Shown: positions 9,452 through 21,052, counted from the stretch's first letter. The stretch: 64,000 nt of DNA from Rhizobium sp. WYJ-E13 (GCF_018987265.1 NZ_CP076855.1:186001-250000), one strand, 5' to 3'. Numbers and translations: made by a program. The notes: generated by a model from the sequence alone, not told the origin.

Positions 9452-10411
9452 ACCCTTGGCGATCGCCGACCCTTAATCGTCACCTGCCCCGCGGGCTGAT
9501 CACGATCGATACCGTGTTTGTAAGGGCAATACGGCGGCGCAGACCAACGATGCGACCGTGAATTCCATCGCTCGATTGCGCAGCGGGCCATGCCAAGGCC
9601 CGCAAGAGCATGATTGCTCATTCTGGCGAACTACTGCACCTCCCGTCCGACACGCCAGTTTTTCGCAAGGGCGCGAAACCACCATGGAACCACAGGGTGC
9701 GGTTCAAGTCTCGACGATGTGGGCGGAGATATGGCTGCAAGAAGCTCTCGGAAATTTGTAAATTGTGAAGGCGTCCTATTGGCTGTTGCCTGTTGAAAGA
9801 AACCTGCAGTCTTTCAGTTACGCGGGTATTTCAGGAGCGGGCGATCATATTAACGCCTGCCACGGCTGTGACGCCGCGATCAATTTTGCGACACGCAATG
9901 AGATATCTGCGCCAGCGTCGTTCTTCGCAAAATGAAATTTGTTACGCCTGCAATCAATGCAGGCTCCACCGAAATCAGTGTGCATCCGCTCGTCGTTATG
10001 AAGAACAGCACCTTTTGCCCACATGGAGCTTGAAATTGAAACGTCGGCCGAAAGAAATGGAACATCCCGCTCGCAAGGTTGTTCGGCTGGCAAGTGTCGA
10101 TGGCACAGTGCTACCGGATTTCCTTGCAATGGCAGCAGCGCTGCAGGATGTCGAACGCAGAAAGCCGACATCATTTTTGCGCAAAATTGCTATGGACTTC
10201 GCGTTTGCGTGTGAGATGTTCTACCCGCTCAATCAGTTTGGCCGATGCCACCCAAGCCAGACGGATCATGAGTCGGCTTTGACATCCAATCCCAACAAGG
10301 AATGACTGGCGGTTGAGGCGTGTGACGGACGCGAGGCGTAATGGCTGCACCAGCCACTGATGCACAAGGCGCCCCCTGTCGGGAACGACATCAGCAGGCG
10401 CCGGTCAAGAT
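9452..10411. other. Long stretch without a supported gene
   Basis: About 960 bp separate the kinase stop from the terminator of the cupin gene. A 170-codon frame (9793-10305) exists, but it lacks a ribosome site and recognisable domains and has competing frames on both strands, so I do not call it. Cysteine-rich CYACNQC within that frame is the only pattern of note. Confidence 0.35.
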
Positions 10412-10414
10412 ATG

Positions 10415-10436
10415 AAAAGGCCGCCTGGTGGCGGCC
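10415..10436 (-). terminator. Rho-independent terminator of the cupin gene
   Basis: A 7-bp GC stem (GGCCGCC/GGCGGCC, 10419-10425 and 10430-10436) with a TGGT loop is followed, read on the minus strand, by TTTT (10415-10418). It lies about 47 bp past the stop of the minus-strand cupin gene, as expected for its terminator. Confidence 0.7.
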
Positions 10437-10482
10437 CTTCCCTGCATCATATTGTCTCTATTACAATATACGTCTTGGACGA

Positions 10483-10908
10483 TTAGTGATCTGTCGACCG
10501 CAGTTCCGTGTTGTTGGTGCCTGCGGGCGCCTGATCGATCACAAGAAGCTCAAGGGTGGTTTCTCCTGAGCTTTTCCCCTTGTGCCACTGTTGAACCGCC
10601 TCGGTTACAAATTCGCCCTTTCGGAAGGTCTTGCTCTTGTTCGTGACTTCGTTCGTCACAGTGAGTTCGCCTGCCAGGACGTAGCCATAGCGCGGATACT
10701 TGTGACGGTGAACCGGCAATTCCAGACCCGGCGGGATCGTGTAGAGACTTGCAGCAACCTCGACACTACCAGTCGGTAGGACGATCGGCTGGTCCGACAT
10801 CGTGGTTGCAAAACGGCCGATCTCCTTAACGACTGGCTTACTGCCATCATTGGCCATTGCACCGAAACCCACCATCGCCATGCACACACCTAAAATTAAA
10901 GCTTTCAA
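10483..10908 (-). CDS. Exported small cupin-domain protein
   Basis: The 141-residue product has an N-terminal signal peptide (MKALILGVCMAMVGFGAMA). The mature part is a single cupin fold: the first motif spans PPGLELPVHRHKYPRYGYVLAGELTV, with two histidines and the glycine/glutamate run, and the second includes the histidine of AVQQWHKG. Exported single cupins of this size are usually metal-binding proteins of unknown activity. It stands alone, with its own terminator at 10415-10436. Confidence 0.8.
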   Translation of the reverse strand: MKALILGVCMAMVGFGAMANDGSKPVVKEIGRFATTMSDQPIVLPTGSVEVAASLYTIPPGLELPVHRHKYPRYGYVLAGELTVTNEVTNKSKTFRKGEFVTEAVQQWHKGKSSGETTLELLVIDQAPAGTNNTELRSTDH

Positions 10909-11250
10909 GTCAACCTCCAGATCTTTGGCGTCGGTAAGCTAGGAAGGTTTGGCTACCAGATCATTTCAAACGCGACGAATAACCGTTGCAAGTGAAGCAA
11001 ACCATTCCCCTCCACTTGCACCGACGGTAAAATACTTTGCAGCGAGAACCTGTTTGAGCGGTGCGTGGGTCCAATCCCTACGGCTGTTTTTAGTTGTAGC
11101 CTTTGTTCTTTCGGATTGCGAAAGTTGGAACGGCACAATTGTGGGGAGCGACGAAGTCCAACTGACGATTGGCAGATCGTACAGTTGGGTCTGACATCAA
11201 GGTCACGGGATGTCTCTGCGGCCCACCGTGCCATGTGTTAAAGTTTGGGC

Positions 11251-11517
11251 GTGAAATATATCCTCGTTGTCGACGATGGCAGCAAGCTCCATCAGAAGCC
11301 GACGCTAAGCTGTCGGCATGCGAATTAAAGCTATTAGTGGCATTTCTGAAGGTACCACGCGAGGGCGTCCGCAGGAGCAGCCGCTGGCGGCAGATGATGA
11401 AGGATACTCCGAGCGCAGCATAGCCGTACTCACCTTGAGTCTCTGACGAAAGGTGGAAGCAGGCACTTCGAGGCCGGTACTTATCCGCATGCCGCGCGCG
11501 GCGTGGGTTACAGATTG
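11251..11517 (+). pseudogene. Decayed virG-like response regulator remnant
   Basis: A GTG at 11251 begins VKYILVVDDGSKL, matching the first 13 codons of the intact VirG-like gene at 51046 (VKHILVVDDDSKL). The rest of the receiver, including the phospho-acceptor, is missing. From about 11308 the sequence resumes, in another frame, with LSACELKLLVAFLKVPRE, against LTAGEFNLLVAFLKSPRE in the intact copy. It then decays through stops and shifts to a recognisable trace of the recognition helix and the terminal GVGY region at ~11500. I read this as an internally deleted, frameshifted paralogue. Confidence 0.72.
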
Positions 11518-11690
11518 ATGTTGAGGTAATGATTGAGGAACTGGGCGAGCTAGATCGTAATGTACACGCGATCCGGTTCGATTTCGCAGACCGCCGATGA
11601 CGCGCTATGTTTTCCTGCGGCTGCGTTCCAATTGTGCAAGGGCACCATTACGCGGCCCTTGCGGCTTTGACGGATGAGACCGCATTGCGG

Positions 11691-14600
11691 TTACTCCGCA
11701 GCGACCTTCATATGGTCGTCTTCGTCCTGCGGATGATTGTCATTGTGCTGGATGAGCGGACGGTTGCCCGTCATCCGGCGCAGGAGCACATAGAACACCG
11801 GCGTCATGAAGATGCCAAAGAAGGTCACGCCGATCATACCCGAGAACACCGCGACACCCATGGCCGCACGCATTTCCGAACCGGCACCAGTCGAGGTTAC
11901 GAGCGGCACGACGCCCATGATGAAGGCCATGGAGGTCATGAGGATCGGGCGCAGGCGCAGACGGCTTGCCTCGATTGCGGCTTCCCGCGGCGTCCTGCCT
12001 TCGAACTCCAGTTCGCGGGCAAATTCCACGATCAGGATCGCGTTCTTGGCCGATAGACCGACAAGGACGACGAGGCCGATCTGCGTGAAGATGTTGTTGT
12101 CTCCGCCGGTGAGCCAGACGCCGGTCAAGGCGGCAAGAACACCCATCGGTACGATCATGATGATCGCCAGTGGCAGCGTCAGGCTCTCATACTGGGCAGC
12201 GAGCACCAGGAAGACGAGCAGCAGGGCGAGCGGGAAGACGACGACGCTGGAGTTGCCGGCAAGGATCTGCTGGTAAGTCAGGTCGGTCCACTCGAAGTCG
12301 ATGCCGGCAGGCAGCGTCTCATTCAGGATCTTTTCGATCGCAGCCTGTGCCTGCCCGGACGAGAAGCCCGGAGCCGGACCACCGTTGATATCGGCAGCGA
12401 GGAAGCCGTTATAACGGTTCGCACGCTCCGGACCCGTACTTGCATCCACCTTCAGGAGAGCTGCGAGCGGAATCATCTGGCCCGATGCCGAGCGAACCTT
12501 CAGCTGGCCGATATCTTCCGGCTGAGCACGGAACTTGGCATCGGCCTGTACACGAACGCTGTAGGTGCGGCCGAAAGCGTTGAAGTCGTTCACGTAGAGC
12601 GAACCGAGATAGATCTGCAGCGTCTGGAAGACGTCGGTGACGGAGACCCCAAGCTGTTCGGCCTTGGCACGGTCGAGATCGGCGTAGAGCTGCGGCACGT
12701 TGATCTGGAAGCTGGAGAACAGGCCGGCAAGTTCGGGCGTCTGGTAGGCCTTGGCAAGCACGGCCTTGGTTGCTTCGTCGAGCGCCTGGTTGCCCAAGCC
12801 TGCTCGATCCTCGATCTGCAGTTTGAAACCGCCCGTCGTGCCGAGACCGTTGACCGGCGGCGGCGGGAACATGGCGATGAAGGCATCCTGAATGGCACCG
12901 AACTTCTGGTTCAGGGCCATGGCAATCGCCCCGCCCGAAAGAGCGGGCGTCTTGCGTTCCTCGAAATCCTTCAGCGTCACGAAGACGATGCCGGCATTCG
13001 ACGAGTTGGTGAAGCCGTTGATCGACAGGCCCGGGAAGGCGATCGCGTTGGCAACGCCCGGCTGCGCCAGAGCGATGTCGGTCATGCGCTTGATGACGTC
13101 TTCCGTGCGGTCGAGGCTTGCGGCATCCGGCAACTGGGCAAAGCCGATCAGATACTGCTTGTCCTGCGACGGCACGAAACCGCCCGGCACCGTATTGAAG
13201 ATGCCGTAGGTCGCTCCGACCAGCGCAAGGTAGATCACCATGACGATGCTCTTGCGCGACACGAGACCACCGACGCCCTTGCCATAGGCGTTCGAACCGG
13301 CGCCGAAAGCGCGGTTGAAGCCGCGGAAGAACCAGCCGAAGATCGCATCCATGAACCGCGTCAGCCAGTCCTTCGGCGCATGATGCCCCTTCAGAAGAAG
13401 GGCAGCGAGCGCCGGAGACAGCGTCAGCGAGTTGAAGGCAGAAATGACGGTCGAGATCGCGATCGTCAGCGCGAACTGGCGATAGAACTGACCCGACAGG
13501 CCGGAGATGAAGGCGAGCGGCACGAAGACCGCGACGAGTACCAGCGCGATCGCGATGATCGGGCCGGAGACTTCCTTCATGGCCTTGTAGGTCGCCTGGC
13601 GCGGACTGAGCCCGGCCTCGATGTTGCGTTCGACGTTTTCAACGACGACGATCGCGTCGTCCACGACGATACCGATCGCCAGCACCAAGCCGAAAAGGCT
13701 GAGCGCATTGATCGAGAAGCCGAACATATACATGACCGCGAACGTACCGATGATCGATACCGGAACGGCAATCAGCGGAATGATCGAGGCACGCCATGTC
13801 TGCAGGAACAGGATAACGACGAGAACAACGAGCGCGATGGCTTCGAGCAAAGTGTCGATGACCTTCTCGATCGAGGCGCGAACGAACTTCGTCGTATCAT
13901 AGACGATCTCGTACTTCACGCCTGTCGGCATGGCGAGCTGCAGCTCATCCATGGTCGCTCGGACATTGTCGGCGATCTCGATCGCGTTCGAACCCGGCGC
14001 CTGGAGAACGGCGACAGCGACAGCCGGCTTGCCGTCGAGCAGCGAACGCAGCGTGTAGTCGGCAGCACCGAGTTCGATCCGGGCCACGTCGCGCAGGCGG
14101 GTGATTTCGCCATTGGCGCCCGTCTTGACGATGATGTTGCCGAATTCCTCGGGCGTGCGCAGTCGGCCCTGGGCATTCACGTTGAGTTGGAGATCGACCC
14201 CCGGCTGGCTGGGAGAGGCGCCGATGATACCGGCAGCAGCCTGGACGTTCTGTGAGCTGATCGCGTTACTGATGTCGCTGGCGGCAAGATTATGCTCGGC
14301 AGCCTTCTGCGGATCGATCCACACGCGCATCGAATAGTCGCCAGCGCCGAAGACCTGCACCTGGCCGACGCCGGCGATGCGGGCGAGCCGGTCCTTGATG
14401 TTCAGCGTCGCATAATTGCGCAGATAGGTGATGTCATGGCTGTTCCCATCGGAAACGAGGTTGACGACCATGATGAAGTCCGGCGAGCTCTTGACCGTGG
14501 TAATGCCGAGCGCACGAACTTCGGCCGGCAGGCGGGGTTCGGCCTGCGACACGCGGTTCTGAACGAGCTGTTGCGCCTTGTCCGGGTCGGTGCCGAGCTT

Positions 14601-14888
14601 GAAGGTGACCGTGACGTTCAAAACGCCGTCCGATGTCGCCTGGCTGGACATATAGAGCATGCCCTCGACACCGTTGATCTGCTCTTCGAGCGGTGTGGCC
14701 ACCGTTTCGGCAATGACGGTCGGGTTCGCGCCGGGATAGGTGGCGCGCACGACGACCGACGGCGGCACGACCTCGGGATATTCCGAGATCGGCAACGCCC
14801 TGAGGCCGATCAGGCCGGCGACCACGATGAGGACCGAAAGAACACCGGCAAACACCGGGCGGTCGACAAAGAATCTGGATATGTTCAT
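11691..14888 (-). CDS. RND multidrug efflux pump, inner-membrane subunit (AcrB/MexF type)
   Basis: The 1065-residue protein has the length and layout of HAE1-family RND pumps. It opens with MNISRFFVDRPVFAGVLS, the usual first membrane helix, then PISEYPEVVPPSV. Two large periplasmic porter regions and two sets of six membrane helices follow. The paired proton-relay aspartates lie in IGIVVDDAIVVVENVERN in TM4, near residue 408. It would exchange protons for drugs, solvents or phenolics, working with the upstream adaptor (15008-16198) and an outer-membrane factor not encoded here. The adaptor ends 119 bp upstream, so the two form an operon. No adjacent dedicated regulator was found. Confidence 0.95.
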   Translation of the reverse strand: MNISRFFVDRPVFAGVLSVLIVVAGLIGLRALPISEYPEVVPPSVVVRATYPGANPTVIAETVATPLEEQINGVEGMLYMSSQATSDGVLNVTVTFKLGTDPDKAQQLVQNRVSQAEPRLPAEVRALGITTVKSSPDFIMVVNLVSDGNSHDITYLRNYATLNIKDRLARIAGVGQVQVFGAGDYSMRVWIDPQKAAEHNLAASDISNAISSQNVQAAAGIIGASPSQPGVDLQLNVNAQGRLRTPEEFGNIIVKTGANGEITRLRDVARIELGAADYTLRSLLDGKPAVAVAVLQAPGSNAIEIADNVRATMDELQLAMPTGVKYEIVYDTTKFVRASIEKVIDTLLEAIALVVLVVILFLQTWRASIIPLIAVPVSIIGTFAVMYMFGFSINALSLFGLVLAIGIVVDDAIVVVENVERNIEAGLSPRQATYKAMKEVSGPIIAIALVLVAVFVPLAFISGLSGQFYRQFALTIAISTVISAFNSLTLSPALAALLLKGHHAPKDWLTRFMDAIFGWFFRGFNRAFGAGSNAYGKGVGGLVSRKSIVMVIYLALVGATYGIFNTVPGGFVPSQDKQYLIGFAQLPDAASLDRTEDVIKRMTDIALAQPGVANAIAFPGLSINGFTNSSNAGIVFVTLKDFEERKTPALSGGAIAMALNQKFGAIQDAFIAMFPPPPVNGLGTTGGFKLQIEDRAGLGNQALDEATKAVLAKAYQTPELAGLFSSFQINVPQLYADLDRAKAEQLGVSVTDVFQTLQIYLGSLYVNDFNAFGRTYSVRVQADAKFRAQPEDIGQLKVRSASGQMIPLAALLKVDASTGPERANRYNGFLAADINGGPAPGFSSGQAQAAIEKILNETLPAGIDFEWTDLTYQQILAGNSSVVVFPLALLLVFLVLAAQYESLTLPLAIIMIVPMGVLAALTGVWLTGGDNNIFTQIGLVVLVGLSAKNAILIVEFARELEFEGRTPREAAIEASRLRLRPILMTSMAFIMGVVPLVTSTGAGSEMRAAMGVAVFSGMIGVTFFGIFMTPVFYVLLRRMTGNRPLIQHNDNHPQDEDDHMKVAAE

Positions 14889-14980
14889 TTTAAAGCCCTC
14901 TCCGGGGTGAACATGGATGCAAAATCCCTCCCCGGCGGCCTGAAGGCTCGCCGGCGGGTCATGTTATTTCGGCCAATGCC

Positions 14981-14999
14981 CCCCTCCCTGAGGGAGGGG
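14981..14999 (-). other. Hairpin between the adaptor and pump genes
   Basis: A perfect 8-bp inverted repeat (CCCCTCCC/GGGAGGGG) with a 3-nt TGA loop lies in the 119-bp gap between the two efflux genes. It lacks a U-tract. It could stabilise or partly attenuate the operon message; that role is inferred. Confidence 0.45.
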
Positions 15000-15007
15000 A
15001 CTGCATC

Positions 15008-16198
15008 TTACTGAGCGGTCGCGACCTTCTCTTCCATCTGCGGTGCGACGACTGCGCCCGGACGGATGCGCTGCAACCCATTGACGACGATCTTGTCGCC
15101 GACCTCGAGGCCGCCTTCGATCACGCGTTGGCCATCGAACAGCGAGCCGAGCTGGATCTGCCGGTAATTGACCTTGTTTTCACCGTCGACGACGAAGACA
15201 AACTTCTTATCCTGGTCGGTGCCGACGGCGCGGTCACTGATAACGATCTTGTTCTCGGCCTTCGGCTGGCCCATGCGCACCCGCACGAACTGGCCGGGGA
15301 TCAGCCTGCCGCCGGGATTGTCGAAGACAGCCCGCACGGCAATGGTGCCGCTGGCAGCATCGACTTCGTTGTCGACGAGCTGAAGCTTGCCCTTGATCGG
15401 CGTTCCCTCATCGGCAAGCGTGCCGATTTCGACCGGGATCTGTTCAACCGCCGGCAATGCGGCGTCAGTTGCCGGAAGCTCCGAAAGAGCCTTCGTGACC
15501 ATCTCTTCGCTCGCGTTGAAGCTTGCATAGATCGGATCGACGGAGACGAGCGTCGTCAGCTCAGGCGAAGCCGAACCGGCAGCGACAATGTTGCCGACCG
15601 TGACCTCGATCTTGCCGATGCGGCCGGAAACCGGAGCGCGCACCTGCGTGTAGTCGAGATCAAGCTGCGCGGACTGGAGGGCGGCCTGCGCCGAACGCAG
15701 GCTTGCCTGGGCTTCAGCCAGCGTGCTCTGGCGCTGGTCGAGATCGCTCTGTGAGATTGTGCGGTTGTCCGAGAGACGGCGGCCACGGTCGAGTTCGGTC
15801 TGCGCCAGGCTGACCTTGGCTTCGGCCGAAGCGACCTGGCCCTGCGCCTGAGAGACGGCCGCCTGATAGGGAGCCGGATCGATGGCGAACAGCAGGTCAC
15901 CCTGCTTGACCAAGGCACCTTCACGGAAATGGACCGATTGGATGGCGCCCCCGACGCGGGGACGGATCTGCACACGGTCGATAGCCTCCAGACGACCGGA
16001 GAAGTTCTCCCAGTTCGTCACGTCGCGGCTGGCGACGACAGCAACCGTCACCGGCACGGCCGGAGGCTGCGCAGGTTCGGAGGCGGCCGTGGCGGTTGCG
16101 CTCATCGGCAGTTCGAAAAAGATGGCAGCGGCCGAAACGGACGCAGCAACACCCAGACCGGCGCCCACCAGGGCCCAGCGCTTATGATGGAAGCTCAT
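15008..16198 (-). CDS. RND efflux periplasmic adaptor (membrane fusion protein)
   Basis: This encodes 396 residues from an ATG at 16198 (MSFHHKRW), chosen because ACAGGAG lies just before it; an in-frame ATG at 16249 lacks a ribosome site. An N-terminal hydrophobic segment (RWALVGAGLGVAASVSAAAIFF) anchors or exports the protein. The HlyD-type parts follow: the first half of the lipoyl-like barrel (VDRVQIRPRVGGAIQSV), an alpha-helical hairpin rich in Q/A/L, the second barrel half (RAPVSGRIGKIEVTVGNIV), then beta-barrel and membrane-proximal domains. It would bridge the RND pump encoded downstream to an outer-membrane channel. Confidence 0.94.
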   Translation of the reverse strand: MSFHHKRWALVGAGLGVAASVSAAAIFFELPMSATATAASEPAQPPAVPVTVAVVASRDVTNWENFSGRLEAIDRVQIRPRVGGAIQSVHFREGALVKQGDLLFAIDPAPYQAAVSQAQGQVASAEAKVSLAQTELDRGRRLSDNRTISQSDLDQRQSTLAEAQASLRSAQAALQSAQLDLDYTQVRAPVSGRIGKIEVTVGNIVAAGSASPELTTLVSVDPIYASFNASEEMVTKALSELPATDAALPAVEQIPVEIGTLADEGTPIKGKLQLVDNEVDAASGTIAVRAVFDNPGGRLIPGQFVRVRMGQPKAENKIVISDRAVGTDQDKKFVFVVDGENKVNYRQIQLGSLFDGQRVIEGGLEVGDKIVVNGLQRIRPGAVVAPQMEEKVATAQ

Positions 16199-16351
16199 GG
16201 AAAGTCTCCTGTTGTAAAATTTCACCCAGGCTCGCAACGCGTGCCACATGAGCTCGGACCAAACCGAATTTGCGGTTGCAGATTAAGAGCCTGGGCGCCT
16301 GAACAACGGATAGGCCAATGGCGGCGTAGTCGGTACTACCTCAATATACGA

Positions 16352-16516
16352 TCAGCCCAACGGAAGAATAGACAACGGGCCTTGCCTGTCCTCCGTCCCA
16401 TCCCATCCCGCCAGAAGGTCAAGGGGCTCCAATCCGTCGATGCACACCTCACTTGGCGAACCGAATCGGAATATGCTCTTGAGACGAGCGGTGATGAGCT
16501 TGGAACATATTTTCAT
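16352..16516 (-). CDS. Predicted microprotein, copy 1 (LEPLDLLAGWDG family)
   Basis: This 54-codon frame begins MKICSKLITARLKSIFRF and contains GLEPLDLLAGWDG. A second, distant frame at 58839-59015 has the same layout: a basic-hydrophobic helix at the start, a ~10-residue spacer, then LEPLDLLAGWDG. The two DNA sequences differ mainly at third codon positions across the shared core, which argues for selection on protein. No ribosome site is visible before the ATG at 16516, and an upstream in-frame start at 16540 is possible. It sits 153 bp upstream of the efflux adaptor, on the same strand. Function unknown. Confidence 0.45.
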   Translation of the reverse strand: MKICSKLITARLKSIFRFGSPSEVCIDGLEPLDLLAGWDGTEDRQGPLSILPLG

Positions 16517-16996
16517 AGCACGACGATAGAGGGGACACATTGCGTCGCGATTTCATTATCGGAGGCTCGTACTACTATTGTAGCACCCCGCTACGAACTT
16601 CCTCGGTCCACGACCGCTCCGGCGTAAACTCTTCGAGTTCACGTGCGGTTGATGGACCACGACTTTGAGTGAACCTCTTTGCCTTGCATGTCGCACCCAC
16701 GGCAGCGTTAGACATCATGCGGAGCGGCGTGGCTAATGAAGCAGTTGAGCGCAATGCGACGCTCGCCTCGCAGAGTTCCGTCGGGCGCGCCTTGGAATCC
16801 AGTTACGCCCCCGTTGGGTTCTTCTTTGGCGTGACGGCTCGTGCTTTAGGATTGATCGCCTCCGATTGCGATTGCAACCTTTTTCCCGCCATTAAAAACG
16901 GGCTGTTGACGTTGTTGGGATAGGCCGAGTGCGCGCGCGGTGGCTAGAAGCGACACCTGCGGCACGCCCGAGTCGTCAAATAGTGAGAGGATTGCA
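16517..16996. other. Intergenic region with no supported gene
   Basis: About 480 bp separate the minus-strand microprotein from the plus-strand acetyltransferase. An 84-codon plus frame (16669-16923) has no ribosome site or recognisable domain and was not called. The acetyltransferase ribosome site (GAGAGGA, 16985-16991) lies at the right end. Confidence 0.35.
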
Positions 16997-17818
16997 ATGA
17001 GTAACGGAACTGAGGAGCGGACAGAAAGGGCGAATTGGATACGTGAGATCGAGGCCAGGGCTTGGATTGACTTCGTCGCGGCAGCGCCCGCGCCGACTAG
17101 ACAGGAGCTCGGTCTTTCCTACATCAGGAGCGATCATTGCGTATTGTTGGCTTGCCCTCGCATTCCAGCGGTCCCGTTCAACCGCGCCTTTGCCATTTCA
17201 CCACGGTGGTACCGGGAGGCATCAGAAGTCAACGCAAACCTGCAGTGGCTTCGACAGCATGCCGCAGCTGGCTGGGTCGTACAGGTTGATGAAGACGATT
17301 TAGAACTAGCCTCCCCGCAACTGAAAAAACGCAATCTCTACGACACCAGCAGAGGGTGGATGAAGTTTTTGTCCACGACGCCATCAACTGGGCCGATGAT
17401 ATTCGAGATCAGACGATCCGAAGAAGACGGTGTTGATCTGGATTTCTCGCAGATCGTCCAGCAGGGGATGGGCTTTCCACCTGAGGTGAGGCCATGGCTC
17501 ATGGCGCTCGCGGCACGGCAGGGATGGCATTGCTATGTCATCTACAAAGACGGGAGGCCTGCAGCGGCAGCAGCAATGTTTCGCCAAGCAACTGGGGCCT
17601 GGCTGGGCATCGATGTCACATTGCCGCCGTATCGTGGTCTGGGAATGCAGGCGGCATTGATCCAGAAACGGTTGAGTGACTTGGGGCCTGGCCGGGCAAT
17701 GGCAGAAACTGGATTACCGGCTGCAACACATCAGGCAGCTGACGCAAGCTACCGCAATTACCAGCGCGGCGGTTTTATTGAAGCCTATCCATCCATCAAT
17801 TTCGCTGCCTCGCGCTAG
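16997..17818 (+). CDS. GNAT-family acetyltransferase
   Basis: This encodes 273 residues from an ATG at 16997, preceded by GAGAGGATTGCA; a longer frame from 16940 lacks a ribosome site. The C-terminal half carries a GNAT fold: a strand GWHCYVIYKDGRPAAAAAMF, a strand GAWLGIDVTLPPYRGLGMQAALIQKRL holding the acetyl-CoA loop (YRGLGMQ, a Q/RxxGxG/A variant), then the terminal YRNYQRGGFIEAY segment typical of amino-terminal or small-amine acetyltransferases. The first ~150 residues are less conserved and may be a degenerate second GNAT domain. It stands alone, so the substrate is unknown. Confidence 0.78.
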   Translation: MSNGTEERTERANWIREIEARAWIDFVAAAPAPTRQELGLSYIRSDHCVLLACPRIPAVPFNRAFAISPRWYREASEVNANLQWLRQHAAAGWVVQVDEDDLELASPQLKKRNLYDTSRGWMKFLSTTPSTGPMIFEIRRSEEDGVDLDFSQIVQQGMGFPPEVRPWLMALAARQGWHCYVIYKDGRPAAAAAMFRQATGAWLGIDVTLPPYRGLGMQAALIQKRLSDLGPGRAMAETGLPAATHQAADASYRNYQRGGFIEAYPSINFAASR

Positions 17819-18588
17819 ATTCAAAGAGGAATGGCACCGCCGCCTGCCTTCTTCATCTCTGTCGCCCTCGCGTCGGCTGGCCAAAGCCATTGATTGCGGC
17901 CCGGTGCGCATATGCGGCCTGGCTGCGCTCTCCGTCCGGAATCGATTCCCTTGCCGTTCGTCGGTGGCCATCGCAGCCTACACTCGCTCGCATTTAAAAC
18001 GCAGCAGCTGGGCCGTATGTGAATCGCAGCTAGAATCGTTTTCATGGTTTTCGGCTATTGCGATCTGATGCTTGTCGCCCGCCGCGTCCTGTATCTCACG
18101 CCTATTTCGACTGGTGGCGCACAATGTCTACATCTGTGCTCGGGGTGCTCAATGAGGGTAAATAAGCCGACCATAATCTTTCCTCGCTGAGATAACGAAG
18201 CAAGGAAACCTGTCGCTCACAGAGCGTAAGCTGCATGGAGTTGTTGGCATCGTGCCTAGTCCCGGTACGATGCCAATGCCCGAGTGCGTCCTCATCAAGG
18301 ACGGCAGTAGGCAGCCCGTGCCTGGAGTAAAGTCAATTCGGGAAGCCTGTGGTGCTATCGTGACGGGCCGTTAGCGAACCAGCATCCGCTTGTGTTGGGT
18401 GCGGTCGAGAGTTCAACAAGGAGTTTGTTGGATCTCGACAGGAAAAAGGTCGGCGGTCCTGCTTTACCCCCGGCCTCGCTTTGTTCAACGCTTCTCGGTT
18501 GACAGACTTGCCGACCCGTTTGCTATGCCAATACCCGCATCGCCACAGGCATGCAGCAAAAAGATGACCTGGATCGGCGGGCAGCGGC
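17819..18588. other. 770-bp gap between the GNAT gene and ilvC
   Basis: The stretch lies between convergent genes. No reading frame here has a ribosome site plus a recognisable domain. Its main feature is the inverted repeat at 18244-18276, listed separately. It may be a graveyard of a lost gene or mobile element. Confidence 0.35.
18244..18276. repeat. Perfect 10-bp inverted repeat (hairpin)
   Basis: TTGGCATCGT (18244-18253) and ACGATGCCAA (18267-18276) are exact inverse complements around a 13-nt GC-rich loop. No U-tract follows on either strand. It could be an operator, an RNA hairpin or part of a decayed mobile element; nothing adjacent decides between these. Confidence 0.5.
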
Positions 18589-20320
<1,732 letters not shown>

Positions 20321-20545
20321 GTCTTACCGTATTCCCTTAAGGCAGCGTGACAAAATATAGATCCTGCGCGTCATGGCTCGCCGCTCCGATTGCTGGACCG
20401 CTATTAACAAGGGGGTCGTTACGCAATCATGTCGCGCCACGCCGATGCTGTTTCAGCTGAAACCAAGGGGCCGTGCCTCGGATGCGAGGTCACGACCCCA
20501 CAGGGCAAACGGTCGGACGGCGCGATATCAGGGCCCGCGATTCTG

Positions 20546-21052
20546 TCAGCTATAGCGAGAAAGCATTGAGCGAAGGCGAACGTTCTCCTCACGAAGACGA
20601 ACTCCCCAAAGGCTGCGAAGCCCCGCATTTTCCAGCTCGAGTTGGGCAATCTCGTCGGCCAATGCTCGGAAGCTCAGATCGGCAGACCCACCAAACTCCT
20701 CCGGACAATCCTGCAGAATGTGGTCTTTGCTTCCGTCCTGATCGATGTCTTCAATTTCAAACGCGTTCGTCGACCCAGGAACACGATCATCTTGAACGAC
20801 ATCAGCTTCCTTAGCTGGATCCTCGGCGGCGCTCGATCGTGACACAACACCATCATCAACCAACGGTGCGATGATGGTTTGAGCTATCTGCTCACGCGCA
20901 TCATCAAATGCGAACAAATCGGGCTTGTCATCTTCGACTTGCCTGGTGAGTGCCTTGAAATCGGTGTCGCCCCAGATCGACTGCGCGACAGCCTTGCTTT
21001 GCCGGCGCCTGGATTTGATTTCGACCACAAATTTACGCTGCTGCGTCTTCAT
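20546..21052 (-). CDS. Small acidic coiled-coil protein, SyrB-tail-like
   Basis: The 168-residue product starts with a basic patch (MKTQQRKFVVEIKSRRRQ). A long acidic, low-complexity middle follows, and a C-terminal leucine-rich segment: ALADEIAQLELENAGLRSLW, then RLREENVRLRSMLSRY. That tail has the same LEEENxxLR...LRxENxxLRxxL pattern as the tail of the SyrB-like gene just upstream, suggesting that the two tails pair as coiled coils or share ancestry. No DNA-binding motif was recognised, and I do not assign a function. It is transcribed in the same direction, 91 bp after the SyrB-like gene. Confidence 0.6.
   Translation of the reverse strand: MKTQQRKFVVEIKSRRRQSKAVAQSIWGDTDFKALTRQVEDDKPDLFAFDDAREQIAQTIIAPLVDDGVVSRSSAAEDPAKEADVVQDDRVPGSTNAFEIEDIDQDGSKDHILQDCPEEFGGSADLSFRALADEIAQLELENAGLRSLWGVRLREENVRLRSMLSRYS

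Noticed and set aside
9793..10305. 170-codon frame with CYACNQC
   Set aside because: No ribosome site, no domain match, competing frames on both strands; the cysteines alone do not support a zinc protein.
13380..14255. 291-codon plus-strand frame inside the RND pump gene
   Set aside because: It is antisense to a clear pump gene, is composed of D/R/E runs typical of reversed GC-rich codons, and has no ribosome site or domain.
16550..16680. Group II intron domain V-like sequence
   Set aside because: GAGTTCACGTGCGGTT resembles a fragment of domain V but pairing partners and an intron reverse transcriptase are missing.
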